From: Prevotella sp. UBA7551
GTDB taxonomy: Bacteria > Bacteroidota > Bacteroidia > Bacteroidales > Bacteroidaceae
NCBI GenBank assembly: GCA_002479145.1
Contig: DLLX01000017.1
Location: 20,946 to 84,945, forward strand
Direction: 5' to 3'
Length of the DNA: 64,000 nt
The stretch's first letter is position 1. Each line of letters opens with the position of its first letter. The translations under genes and the position numbers were made by a program. Positions 25,549 to 33,059 of the stretch are shown here, in pieces. The notes beneath the pieces were generated by a model. The model had not been told where the DNA came from. It saw only the letters and a list, made by a program, of their open reading frames with translations, and made no database searches.

Positions 25549-26391
25549 TTATCGAAGGACCACCTTTACAGCGTCCTTGCCCGCCTTTACCACATAGATG
25601 CCGCTCTGAGCATTGAGCGTGGTGGTGCTTCCAGAGTTGATCACTGCCACCTTCGCGCCCTCAAGGGTGTAGACCTCAGCCTTCGGTGCTGTGCCTTGGT
25701 AGCTGATGGTGTTGCCCGTCACGGCAATAGCAGAGGGCTGCTGTGCGGCCTGCGAAATGCCGTTGGCCGTCTTGTCCACTCCAGTCACGGTAATATCGTC
25801 CAGTCTAATGCCGCCGTCATCAGCGAGATCGAGCTTGCTGGTGAATGTAAGCGTCAGGCTTTTGGCCTGCTGTGGCAACTTGATGCCCGTTGCTTTGCTC
25901 CAAGTCTTTTTCCCCTCGTCAAGTCCGAGGTTGGCAAAATCAGCCACTTGCGTAGCCTGTCCATTGTCGGCTTTGCAATCTACGGTCATGTTCTTAACAT
26001 CGCCTTTGTTCTTGCCGAAGGCGCCAAAAGCAAGCTCAAGATTGTCATATCCTTCTGTGGCAATGCCCGTAATGGTGAAAGAAGCGTTGCCTTTGAAGTA
26101 AAGATTACCGTTTGCCGAAGCCCCTTCATAGTCAGATGGGTTGTTGTTGCGCACGTTTACGTTGTCATCCGCCGTGGCGGTAGTCCACGAGAACATCGAC
26201 GATGGGTTGTTGGTCCAGACATGGTTCTCGATTGGTTCATCCTTGTCGGTGGCCGCTGTGCCGAAGTCTTCACTGAAAATCGTCACCGTTGAGGTTGCCT
26301 CGTTGTCGGCTGAAATGGTCGTAGTGGGTACACCAGCTGCAATGGATGCAAGAAGCAATCCAGCGGAAAGAGTAAAGTTCTTTGTTCTCAT
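25549..26391 (-). CDS. Exported protein with carbohydrate-module-like domain and C-terminal sorting-type domain
   Basis: A 280-residue exported protein. Seen: a signal peptide (residues 1-~28), then FSEDFG, a common opening of Bacteroidota surface proteins; a beta-rich middle (residues ~50-200) containing NLELAFGAFG and GGIRLDDITVTG, like a jelly-roll binding module; and a C-terminal ~60 residues with VYTLEGAKVAVI...SGIYVVKAGKDAVKVVLR, the form of a C-terminal secretion or anchoring domain of the Por/type IX kind. No catalytic motif is visible. ATG 26391 lies about 20 nt behind a well-formed promoter start. It is divergent from the porin gene and its function is unknown. Confidence 0.75.
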   Translation of the reverse strand: MRTKNFTLSAGLLLASIAAGVPTTTISADNEATSTVTIFSEDFGTAATDKDEPIENHVWTNNPSSMFSWTTATADDNVNVRNNNPSDYEGASANGNLYFKGNASFTITGIATEGYDNLELAFGAFGKNKGDVKNMTVDCKADNGQATQVADFANLGLDEGKKTWSKATGIKLPQQAKSLTLTFTSKLDLADDGGIRLDDITVTGVDKTANGISQAAQQPSAIAVTGNTISYQGTAPKAEVYTLEGAKVAVINSGSTTTLNAQSGIYVVKAGKDAVKVVLR

Positions 26392-26416
26392 AACTATTTG
26401 CTTTTTAATTTTTCTG

Positions 26417-26446
26417 CAAAATTACCCAGTTGTTGCGACACTCCAA
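26417..26446 (-). promoter_or_regulatory. Promoter of the exported protein gene
   Basis: On the minus strand TTG (26446-26444), a 19-bp spacer and TAATTTTG (26424-26417) match the phylum consensus. Predicted RNA start near 26410, leader about 20 nt. Confidence 0.55.
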
Positions 26447-26569
26447 TTTCATCCATGTTACGATATGGTTAAGCAGAATAGCAGAAACCCACTTGTAACA
26501 CGCTTGACACATTATTGTAATAAAAGCATCGTTCCTTTGCAATGTTTATCAAATTTTTTTAAGATTCCG

Positions 26570-27940
26570 ATGACAACGAAAACGAAGATTCGACTCTTTG
26601 CGCTGGCCGTGGTGGCTTGCTGCGCAAACCCGGCCATGGCTCAAGGTGATGACATGACCACAACCAAGAAGTTGCCCATGAAAGTTTACACGAAAAATGG
26701 CAGACTGCATTTTGAAACTGCCAAGGGCAACTTCCATTGGTGGTTGGACAACCGCATTTACATTGATGCAGCGGGCTACATTCCCACTGAGAGTGTGGAT
26801 GGCCTCAGGTCGAAGACCAATAAGGACCTTGAGGATGACGACGGCAAGTTCCGTTTCAGCAATGGCGTGATTGTGCGGCGCGCGCGCATGGCCTTGAAGG
26901 CTACATTATATGAAAAGTGGTTCACGGAGTTTGACCTCGATCTTGCTTACAACGAGGTGGACATCAAGGATATGTATGTCGGTTATAAGTTCAATGACCA
27001 TCTTTGGGTGAAGGCCGGACAGTTCAAGGAACCTATGAGTATGGAGAGCGTCACCAGCTCAAAGTACCTTCATAGCATGGAAAGACCTATGCCTGTGGAC
27101 ATATTTGCATCCGGACGGCATCTTGGCGCATCGCTTACCGCATGGGGAAGGCACTGGTGGGCCTCTGGCGGTGTGTTCGGTTCTCAGGTCGATCTGATAC
27201 AGAAAGAACGCAACCGTGGCGATGATGGCTATGCGTTTACGGGGCGCGTGGCCATTTCACCAGTGCAAAACGATGAGACTACCATCCATATCGGTGGCTA
27301 TGCCACATACCGCACGCCGGACGGAACGGGCCTGGAAAACCGCATGGTGGAGTTTCGCGGCCTTCCCGAAAGCGAGGTGGACCACCGCCGCTTCGTAGAT
27401 GCTGAAGTGGAGAACGTCAACCATTATTGTACTTTAGGCTATGAATTGGCTTTTCGTCACCGCAAATGGCTGGCCTATGGTGAGTATGTCTTCACAAGCA
27501 TCAACCGTTATGGATTGGACGGCGGCAATAAATATGGTCTGAAGAACGCCACCTTCAACGGCTGGTATGCCAAGGCCTCTTACATGATTCTCGGTCAGGC
27601 GCGCCGCTACTCGCCCGAAGATGCCGAGTTTGGACCCATGCCAGTGACCCGTAAGGGCGGTAATCTGGAGGTTTCTGCTCATTACAGCACTGTGAATCTG
27701 AATGATTTCCACGACGCCAAGGCCGTCATCACAGGTGGTCAAGCCAAGGCCTATTCGCTTTCTCTCAACTGGTATCCGCGCACCAACCTGCTTGTAGGGC
27801 TCAACTACACGTTCATGGACAATGACAAGTATGCCGACGCAAAGGGAAATGTCACCGTCGGCGGACAACCCCTCAGCAAAGCGCGTAAGGACGGAATCGA
27901 CTTCAGCATCCTGCAGCTCCGGCTCATGGCGGCGTTCTAA
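26570..27940 (+). CDS. Phosphate-selective porin OprO/OprP family
   Basis: A 456-residue outer-membrane beta-barrel of the OprO/OprP family, whose characterised members pass phosphate or polyphosphate. Seen: a signal peptide ending AMAQ (residues 1-~24), then KGNFHWWLDNRIYIDAAGY near residue 47, FSNGVIVRRARMALKATL near residue 95, VKAGQFKEPMSMESVTSSKYLHSMER near residue 150 (split over two strands), and a C-terminal strand ending LRLMAAF with the terminal Phe typical of barrels. ATG 26570 is the first codon of a good signal peptide; the frame is open further upstream through non-homologous sequence. The next two same-strand genes encode a lamin-tail lipoprotein and a phosphoesterase, which fits phosphate scavenging. 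Confidence 0.9.
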   Translation: MTTKTKIRLFALAVVACCANPAMAQGDDMTTTKKLPMKVYTKNGRLHFETAKGNFHWWLDNRIYIDAAGYIPTESVDGLRSKTNKDLEDDDGKFRFSNGVIVRRARMALKATLYEKWFTEFDLDLAYNEVDIKDMYVGYKFNDHLWVKAGQFKEPMSMESVTSSKYLHSMERPMPVDIFASGRHLGASLTAWGRHWWASGGVFGSQVDLIQKERNRGDDGYAFTGRVAISPVQNDETTIHIGGYATYRTPDGTGLENRMVEFRGLPESEVDHRRFVDAEVENVNHYCTLGYELAFRHRKWLAYGEYVFTSINRYGLDGGNKYGLKNATFNGWYAKASYMILGQARRYSPEDAEFGPMPVTRKGGNLEVSAHYSTVNLNDFHDAKAVITGGQAKAYSLSLNWYPRTNLLVGLNYTFMDNDKYADAKGNVTVGGQPLSKARKDGIDFSILQLRLMAAF

Positions 27941-28116
27941 TGCGTATGAGGTGGAGACACCGCTACGATAGGACACACGCAGAAAAGTGAAACTTAAATG
28001 AAAACATCCTTTTAGGATAAAAACAGGATAGGCGGTCATCAAAAAACAAGCCTTATCAGGCATTAATAATGCCGCCAATCAATAACAAATTGTCACTTAA
28101 CAATAAAAGATTTGCA

Positions 28117-29148
28117 ATGAGCAAGAATACAAAACAATACTTAGGAAAATCTTGGAACTCCTGCATCGCGAAAAAAGGAGGATTCCTTTTCATGGCGCTA
28201 TGTCTGTTGACGACGCTGCTTTCGGGCTGCAAGACAGACAGCGAGAGTGATCTTCTCACTCCGGATGAGGGAGAGACAACAAGCGGAAAAGTGGTTATCA
28301 ATGAAATATGTGGCAAGCAAGACCCTGACGATGACTGGCTGGAGCTTTACAATCCGTCGAAGGATGTGGCCGACCTTAGCGGGGCACAAATTGTGAAAAC
28401 AGACGAGGAAGGCAAGGAAGAGGTCATTTTCACCTTCGCAAAGGGTAAGGCCATAAAGCCTGGAGAGTATCTTGTGGTGGCCACACTGACCGGTGAGCTT
28501 CAGGCAGGAATATCCAACTCCAAGGAAGTGGGGCTCCGTCTGGTGGCTGCCAACGGTGAGGTGATGGACCAATTCGACCGCGATAAGAATGTGGGCGAGG
28601 GCAAATCGCACAAAGAAGGGGGCAGCTACGCCCGCATACCCGACGGCACAGGCTCATGGACTGTTGTGGAGAAGGCCACTCGCGGTGCCTCTAACGGTGA
28701 TTCATCCACGATTGGTGGTGGAAGCGACAATGGCAAGTTGGTCCTCAATGAGGTGTGTGGTAAGCAGGATCCTGACGATGACTGGCTGGAGCTTTACAAC
28801 AATTCGAAGGCAGACAAAGACCTTTCTGGGGCACAAATCGTGAAAACGGATGAAGACGGAAACGACGAAGTCATCTTCACTTTCGCCGCGGGTGCAGTGG
28901 CTAAGGGCAAGTCCTATGTGGTGGTAGCCACGCTCACAGGCGAGCTTCAGGCTGGCATATCCAACAAAAAGCAATTGGCCTTGACGCTGAAAGCGGCAGA
29001 CGGCACGGTGATTGACAAGTTTGACCGCAACAAGGATGTAGGCGATGGCGTGCAACACGAAGCTGGTGGCAGTTACGCCCGGGTGCCCAATGGCACTGGT
29101 TCTTGGAAGGTCGTGGCCAAGGCAACGCGCGGAGAGGCAAACAGTTAG
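28117..29148 (+). CDS. Lipoprotein with two tandem lamin-tail domains
   Basis: A 343-residue predicted lipoprotein (positively charged leader, hydrophobic core, lipobox LLSGC with Cys ~38). It carries two nearly identical lamin-tail (LTD) domains, residues ~57-192 and ~206-342. Each begins with a V-I/L-N-E-x-CGKQDPDDDWLELYN segment, then LSGAQIVKTD, a VVATLTGELQAGISN segment, FDR, and GGSYARxPxGTGSW. In bacteria LTD domains are known mainly in exported proteins, often beside secreted phosphoesterases and nucleases, and may bind DNA or anchor enzymes. Here an exported phosphoesterase follows after 57 bp. ATG 28117 is chosen over an in-frame ATG 16 codons upstream because it gives a tighter leader. 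Confidence 0.88.
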   Translation: MSKNTKQYLGKSWNSCIAKKGGFLFMALCLLTTLLSGCKTDSESDLLTPDEGETTSGKVVINEICGKQDPDDDWLELYNPSKDVADLSGAQIVKTDEEGKEEVIFTFAKGKAIKPGEYLVVATLTGELQAGISNSKEVGLRLVAANGEVMDQFDRDKNVGEGKSHKEGGSYARIPDGTGSWTVVEKATRGASNGDSSTIGGGSDNGKLVLNEVCGKQDPDDDWLELYNNSKADKDLSGAQIVKTDEDGNDEVIFTFAAGAVAKGKSYVVVATLTGELQAGISNKKQLALTLKAADGTVIDKFDRNKDVGDGVQHEAGGSYARVPNGTGSWKVVAKATRGEANS

Positions 29149-29205
29149 TATGTGGTTATAGTCAATTAACAATTATCAGTGGATCTGAAAAGCCAAAGTA
29201 CAATT

Positions 29206-30366
29206 ATGACTCACCGTTTATCCAACCGTTTATCCGCCCTTCTTTCGGTCTCTTCTTACTGGGGAGGTCGGATGGGGGCATTCCTTTTCCTTTTTCTCCT
29301 GCCCTTCTTTGTGGGCGCGGAGACCATAAAGTTTGTGTTCGTTTCCGACTGTCACTACGGCCTTTCGCGCACCTTCCGTGGCCAAGAGGGTGTTTCAGCC
29401 CAGGCCGTCAGCCGTGCCATGATAGAGAAGATTAACCTCCTGCCCGGGTCAGTACTGCCCAATGATGGCGGCGTTTGTGGTGGACAAAAGGTTGGAGTGA
29501 TTGATTTCGTGGCCAATACCGGCGACATTGCTAATCGCATGGAACCGGGAATACAGACTGCGGCGTGCTCGTGGGAGCAGTTTTTGGGAGACTGGACGAC
29601 CCTGCTCGACGTGAAGTGCGACGGCGGTAAGAAAGCGCCGCTCTATCTCTTGCCTGGCAATCACGATGCAACCAATGCCATAGGCTGGTGCAAGCCCATG
29701 CATCCCGACCGCGATGCTACGGCTATGGCCGGGATATTCAACCTGATGATGAAGCCCAAAGTAGCACGCACTGCCGAGTCGTTCGACTATCAGGAAGATA
29801 AAGTGCAGTATTCGTTTACGCTGAAAGGTGTACACTTCGTGTTCGCGGGGATATGGCCCGACACGCCAACACGCCGATGGATAGAGACCGATATGGCACA
29901 AGCGGGTGCGCAACTGCCTGTCATCTTGTTTGTTCATGACCAACCAGATGTTGAGGCTAAGCACTTCATCAACCCCAATGGCAAGCATGACCTCAACCCC
30001 GAAGACCGTTTTGAGAACCTTTTGGCGGACACATCGAGTGTGCGAAACCGCAAGGATGTGCCTGTGAAAGAGCGTGCCCAACTGGCTGATTTCTTAGCCA
30101 AGAACAGGCAGATTAAGGCCTATTTCCATGGCAACGAGAACTACAATGAGTTTTATCGTTGGCCTGAGGGAGGACAAAAAGAGTCTACGCCCATTTTCAG
30201 AGTAGACTCTCCCATGAAGGGTGTGTATTCTTCGGCCGATGAAAGTCTGCTTTCCTTCATCTTCGTCTGTATCGATACCGATGCTCACAAGCTCACGGCA
30301 AGGGAGTGTCTTTGGAATGCAGGCAAAGGTTTGAGCTGGGGAGAGCATGCCACAATAGCCTTTTAA
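29206..30366 (+). CDS. Exported calcineurin-like metallophosphoesterase
   Basis: A 386-residue metal-dependent phosphoesterase, predicted to act outside the cytoplasm. Seen: an N-terminal hydrophobic segment (LFLFLLPFFVGAE, residues ~25-38), then the metal ligands in order: FVSDCHYG (DxH), NTGDIANR (GD), LPGNHDATN (GNHD), VHDQPD and a late HGNENYNEFYRW. This is the full calcineurin-like set, with two insertions between the motifs. ATG 29206 is chosen; a GTG nine codons upstream and an ATG at the hydrophobic core are alternatives. It follows the lamin-tail lipoprotein by 57 bp on the same strand, with the OprP-type porin upstream. The natural substrate is unknown. Confidence 0.88.
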   Translation: MTHRLSNRLSALLSVSSYWGGRMGAFLFLFLLPFFVGAETIKFVFVSDCHYGLSRTFRGQEGVSAQAVSRAMIEKINLLPGSVLPNDGGVCGGQKVGVIDFVANTGDIANRMEPGIQTAACSWEQFLGDWTTLLDVKCDGGKKAPLYLLPGNHDATNAIGWCKPMHPDRDATAMAGIFNLMMKPKVARTAESFDYQEDKVQYSFTLKGVHFVFAGIWPDTPTRRWIETDMAQAGAQLPVILFVHDQPDVEAKHFINPNGKHDLNPEDRFENLLADTSSVRNRKDVPVKERAQLADFLAKNRQIKAYFHGNENYNEFYRWPEGGQKESTPIFRVDSPMKGVYSSADESLLSFIFVCIDTDAHKLTARECLWNAGKGLSWGEHATIAF

Positions 30367-30415
30367 CTTCGCTTGCAGGGGCTTTTCTTTAGGGTATGCG
30401 TACAAAGTTTAACTT

Positions 30416-30449
30416 CGGACATTATATATTATTTAATTTATAATGTCCG
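30416..30449. other. Palindrome CGGACATTATA after the phosphoesterase gene
   Basis: CGGACATTATA (30416-30426) is the exact reverse complement of TATAATGTCCG (30439-30449), with a 12-nt AT-only centre. It is flanked by direct repeats GTTTAAC (30407-30413 and 30457-30463). There is no U-tract. It lies between the phosphoesterase stop and the promoter at 30495-30525 and could be a terminator-like stem or an operator for the next gene. Confidence 0.45.
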
Positions 30450-30494
30450 TTGCTTTGTTTAACTAAATTGCCGGGCACAATTAATCTTTATTTA

Positions 30495-30525
30495 TTGTGA
30501 GTTTTGGTAATACTCTCTATCTTTG
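30495..30525 (+). promoter_or_regulatory. Promoter of the Lys/Ala/Cys-rich peptide gene
   Basis: TTG (30495-30497), a 20-bp spacer and TATCTTTG (30518-30525) fit the consensus; predicted RNA start near 30532 and a leader of about 55 nt to ATG 30588. Confidence 0.6.
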
Positions 30526-30587
30526 CATCGTCATCCAAATAAAGGGTGGCAACAACTTTTTACGTACAACTTTAAAACAAGACAGAA

Positions 30588-30866
30588 ATGAAAAGGATAG
30601 TTTTGGCAGCCGCAATGGCCGCATTCTTGGTAAACGGAGTGTTGGCAGTAAATGTTGAGAATGGCCCCCAGAAAGCAAAGACTGAGCAGAAAGCAACCTG
30701 CAAGAAGGCAGACGGAAAGGCTAAATGTGCTAAGGACGCTAAATGTGCAAAGGCAAAGAAGTGTGCCAAGAAGTCATGCTGCAAGGCTGCTCCTGCAAAG
30801 AAGAATGCTGGAAAGGCTGGCGCACCTTGCTGCAAGGCACAGAAGAAAGCAGCAGCAAAGAAGTAA
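30588..30866 (+). CDS. Small exported Lys/Ala/Cys-rich cationic protein
   Basis: A 92-residue protein with a clear signal peptide (MKRIVLAAAMAAFLVNGVLA) and a mature part made almost wholly of Lys, Ala and eight Cys, arranged as short KC/AKC pieces and two Cys-Cys pairs (KSCCKAAP, APCCKAQ). I recognise similar short exported proteins in Prevotella but no assigned function. The composition suggests a disulfide-held or metal-binding periplasmic/secreted polycation that might bind metal, nucleic acid or LPS; this is inference. The gene is monocistronic: it has its own promoter (30495-30525) and a strong terminator 37 bp after the stop. Confidence 0.8.
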   Translation: MKRIVLAAAMAAFLVNGVLAVNVENGPQKAKTEQKATCKKADGKAKCAKDAKCAKAKKCAKKSCCKAAPAKKNAGKAGAPCCKAQKKAAAKK

Positions 30867-30903
30867 TGGGAATGGCATAAAGGGCCTACCATACTCTATC
30901 AAT

Positions 30904-30947
30904 AACGAAAAGGCATCATTCATCGAGTTGAATGATGCCTTTTCGTT
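30904..30947. terminator. Strong bidirectional terminator
   Basis: A perfect 19-bp stem (AACGAAAAGGCATCATTCA at 30904-30922 with its complement at 30929-30947) and a 6-nt loop, ending in AAAAGG/CCTTTT. It lies between the convergent Lys-rich peptide gene (ends 30866) and HAD gene (ends 31020) and can serve both. Confidence 0.8.
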
Positions 30948-31019
30948 ATGTTTCAGAATCACTGATTTCTTTCAATGAGCATGATTATAATTAGTGAATC
31001 GAATGGCTGGCTGATAAAT

Positions 31020-31637
31020 TTACTGCTCGGGTAATCCGTGCAGCAAGTCGTTCATGTCACGTTTGAGTTGATCCATGTCCTTGAATACGATGCCGTGCAT
31101 GCCTGCTTCTCGCGCCCCTTCGATGTTGGCGGGCCGGTCATCGATGAACACACACTCCTCTGGACGGACACTAAACTTCTTGCAAAACAGCTCGTAGATG
31201 TCGCGTTCAGGCTTCAGCAAGTGGCAAGAATAGGAAATCAGACAGTCCTCCAACGGCTCGAAGACACGGGGGAAGCGCGCGATGACGTCGTGAACCTTGG
31301 TTGACCAGTTGCTCAATCCCAACAAACGGTACCCCTCCGACTTCAGTTGGCACATCCATTCGTACATGCCCACAGTCTCGCCTGTGAAGAAATCGGCAAA
31401 GTGATGGTCAAAATGGTCGATGGCTTCCGCATATTCCGGCCACTGACGCTTCTGCCTTTCTATATAATAAGAGAAAGGATGGAGTGCGCGGTCCACCTCA
31501 TTGTTGAAGCTCTTGGGCAGCACCTGCTCAAAAAAGTGGCGCGCTTTCTCCTCGCTGTGGAAGTACTCTGTGAAATAAGCGATGTAATCGTACTGCACCA
31601 ACACACCGCCAAAGTCGAATACAATGTTCTTTATCAT
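31020..31637 (-). CDS. HAD family hydrolase (YihX-like)
   Basis: A 205-residue haloacid dehalogenase-type phosphatase. Seen: motif I NIVFDFGGVLVQYD at residues 3-16 (the nucleophile Asp; the second acidic position is Gly, as in the epoxide-hydrolase/YihX-like subgroup), motif II LLGLSNWST near residue 105, motif III HLLKPERDIYELF near residue 142 and motif IV CVFIDDRPANIEGAREAG near residue 168. It resembles the alpha-D-glucose-1-phosphatase YihX group, but the substrate cannot be assigned. ATG 31637 is chosen; an ATG seven codons upstream is possible. It lies 104 bp downstream of aroB on the same strand. Confidence 0.9.
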   Translation of the reverse strand: MIKNIVFDFGGVLVQYDYIAYFTEYFHSEEKARHFFEQVLPKSFNNEVDRALHPFSYYIERQKRQWPEYAEAIDHFDHHFADFFTGETVGMYEWMCQLKSEGYRLLGLSNWSTKVHDVIARFPRVFEPLEDCLISYSCHLLKPERDIYELFCKKFSVRPEECVFIDDRPANIEGAREAGMHGIVFKDMDQLKRDMNDLLHGLPEQ

Positions 31638-31741
31638 CTTGTTTCTTGTTTTGGTCATCCTCCATTTCGGGTGACGTGATTTAGTATCTCTTATTAACTT
31701 GCTGCGCTGATTTTGTTCGTTCGTGGCATGACTAAGCCCCA

Positions 31742-32791
31742 CTATGCTCCCTCGCGGAGGAAGTCAAGGGCCTCATGTGCCTCCTCATCGCTGATGACTT
31801 GGTCCACAATGGGCTTCCCAATGTCTCCAAGCAGCACGGTGTTGATATGTCCATGGTGCGACTTCTTGTCGTGGTGCATGAGCGTAGTCAGCTCCGCATA
31901 GTCGTCGCAGGTGATGGGGGGCGTGCCATAGTAGCTGCGTATAAAGTCCACGGTCTGTCGCATGGTGTCGGCGGGGAAGCCCTCGCGGACGGTGGAGAGA
32001 TACAGCTCGCACACCAAACCGAAAGCCACGGCGTGCCCATGGAGCAGTGCCTTCCTGCCGAGCGACCACTCTTCTATGGCGTGTCCGAAGGTATGCCCCA
32101 GGTTGAGGGCTTTGCGGATGTCCTTCTCGTATGGGTCTTGGTCAATGAAGCGCGCCTTAATGGCGATGTTCTCACCAATCATTGTGGACAAACGGTGCCA
32201 GTCGGGTTGTGAAAGGTTGAAGTTTATCAGCTCGGCCCAGTTCTCCCGGGTGTCGAGCAGGCCGTGTTTGAGCATCTCTGCATAGCCGCTTCGCAGATTG
32301 TCTGAATCCTGACTCTTGAGCCAACAGGGGTTGATGATGACGCGTGTTGCCTCTTTGAACGTCCCAATTTCGTTTTTCATGCCTCCGAAATTGACCCCAG
32401 TCTTTCCGCCTACACTCGCATCAATCATGGCCAACAGCGTAGTCGGCACGTTGATGAAGCTGAGTCCGCGCTTGAATGTCGCCGCCGCAAAGCCGCCAAG
32501 GTCTGTTACCATCCCGCCTCCCAAGTTGATAACGAGTGAGTGTCGGTTGGCTCCGCCTTTCTGTAGGCGTTCCCAGACGCGGGTGAGTTGCCTCAAATTC
32601 TTATTGGCATCGCCATCGACAAGCATGATTACCTCTGCTTGTCGCAAGGTGGGGAACTTGGCTATCTTGCTCCAGCAGTACCGATGGGAGCTGGTGTCGC
32701 AGATGACGAAGATTCCATCGTGCTCACATTCGGAGATGGCCAGCGCGAGATCGCTCTCGAAATGCTTTGATAAGATGACTCTTTGTTCCAT
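31742..32791 (-). CDS. aroB: 3-dehydroquinate synthase AroB
   Basis: Second enzyme of the shikimate pathway; turns DAHP into 3-dehydroquinate using NAD+ and a divalent metal. In 349 residues: VDGDANKNLRQ near residue 57, the NAD-binding LVINLGGGMVTDLGGFAAATFKRG near residue 90 (split by the Gly triplet), PTTLLAMIDASVGGKTGVNF near residue 125, SGYAEMLKHGLL near residue 172 and the metal-ligand stretch LNLGHTFGHAIEEWS near residue 240 plus a later LLHGHAVAFG. The length is normal. ATG 32791 gives the family N-terminus; a -7-like TAATTTTG (32822-32815) sits just upstream on the minus strand. Confidence 0.96.
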   Translation of the reverse strand: MEQRVILSKHFESDLALAISECEHDGIFVICDTSSHRYCWSKIAKFPTLRQAEVIMLVDGDANKNLRQLTRVWERLQKGGANRHSLVINLGGGMVTDLGGFAAATFKRGLSFINVPTTLLAMIDASVGGKTGVNFGGMKNEIGTFKEATRVIINPCWLKSQDSDNLRSGYAEMLKHGLLDTRENWAELINFNLSQPDWHRLSTMIGENIAIKARFIDQDPYEKDIRKALNLGHTFGHAIEEWSLGRKALLHGHAVAFGLVCELYLSTVREGFPADTMRQTVDFIRSYYGTPPITCDDYAELTTLMHHDKKSHHGHINTVLLGDIGKPIVDQVISDEEAHEALDFLREGA

Positions 32792-33059
32792 AGGTTGTTT
32801 CCTTTTAGTATATACAAAATTAAGTTTTTTGTCTCTAACTACAGAATAACAACTTCCATCTTTAACAATAATACACATTTTGTTTTCTGCTTTTGCTCAA
32901 TCTTCGGGCTTAGTGTGCAAGGGAGTAAACTATATAGTCGTGCCTTTATGATGTCCTCGCCGTTTGCTGTTGGGATGATATTCCCTTTCCTTTGATACTG
33001 ATTAAACCCTGAGGTGGCTTTTTCATCCAACAAAAGGAAGTAATTTCAATATAGGTAAA

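Noticed and set aside
26141..26569. A 143-codon upstream extension of the porin gene
   Set aside because: It overlaps the divergent exported-protein gene and its promoter, and the porin signal peptide begins cleanly at ATG 26570.
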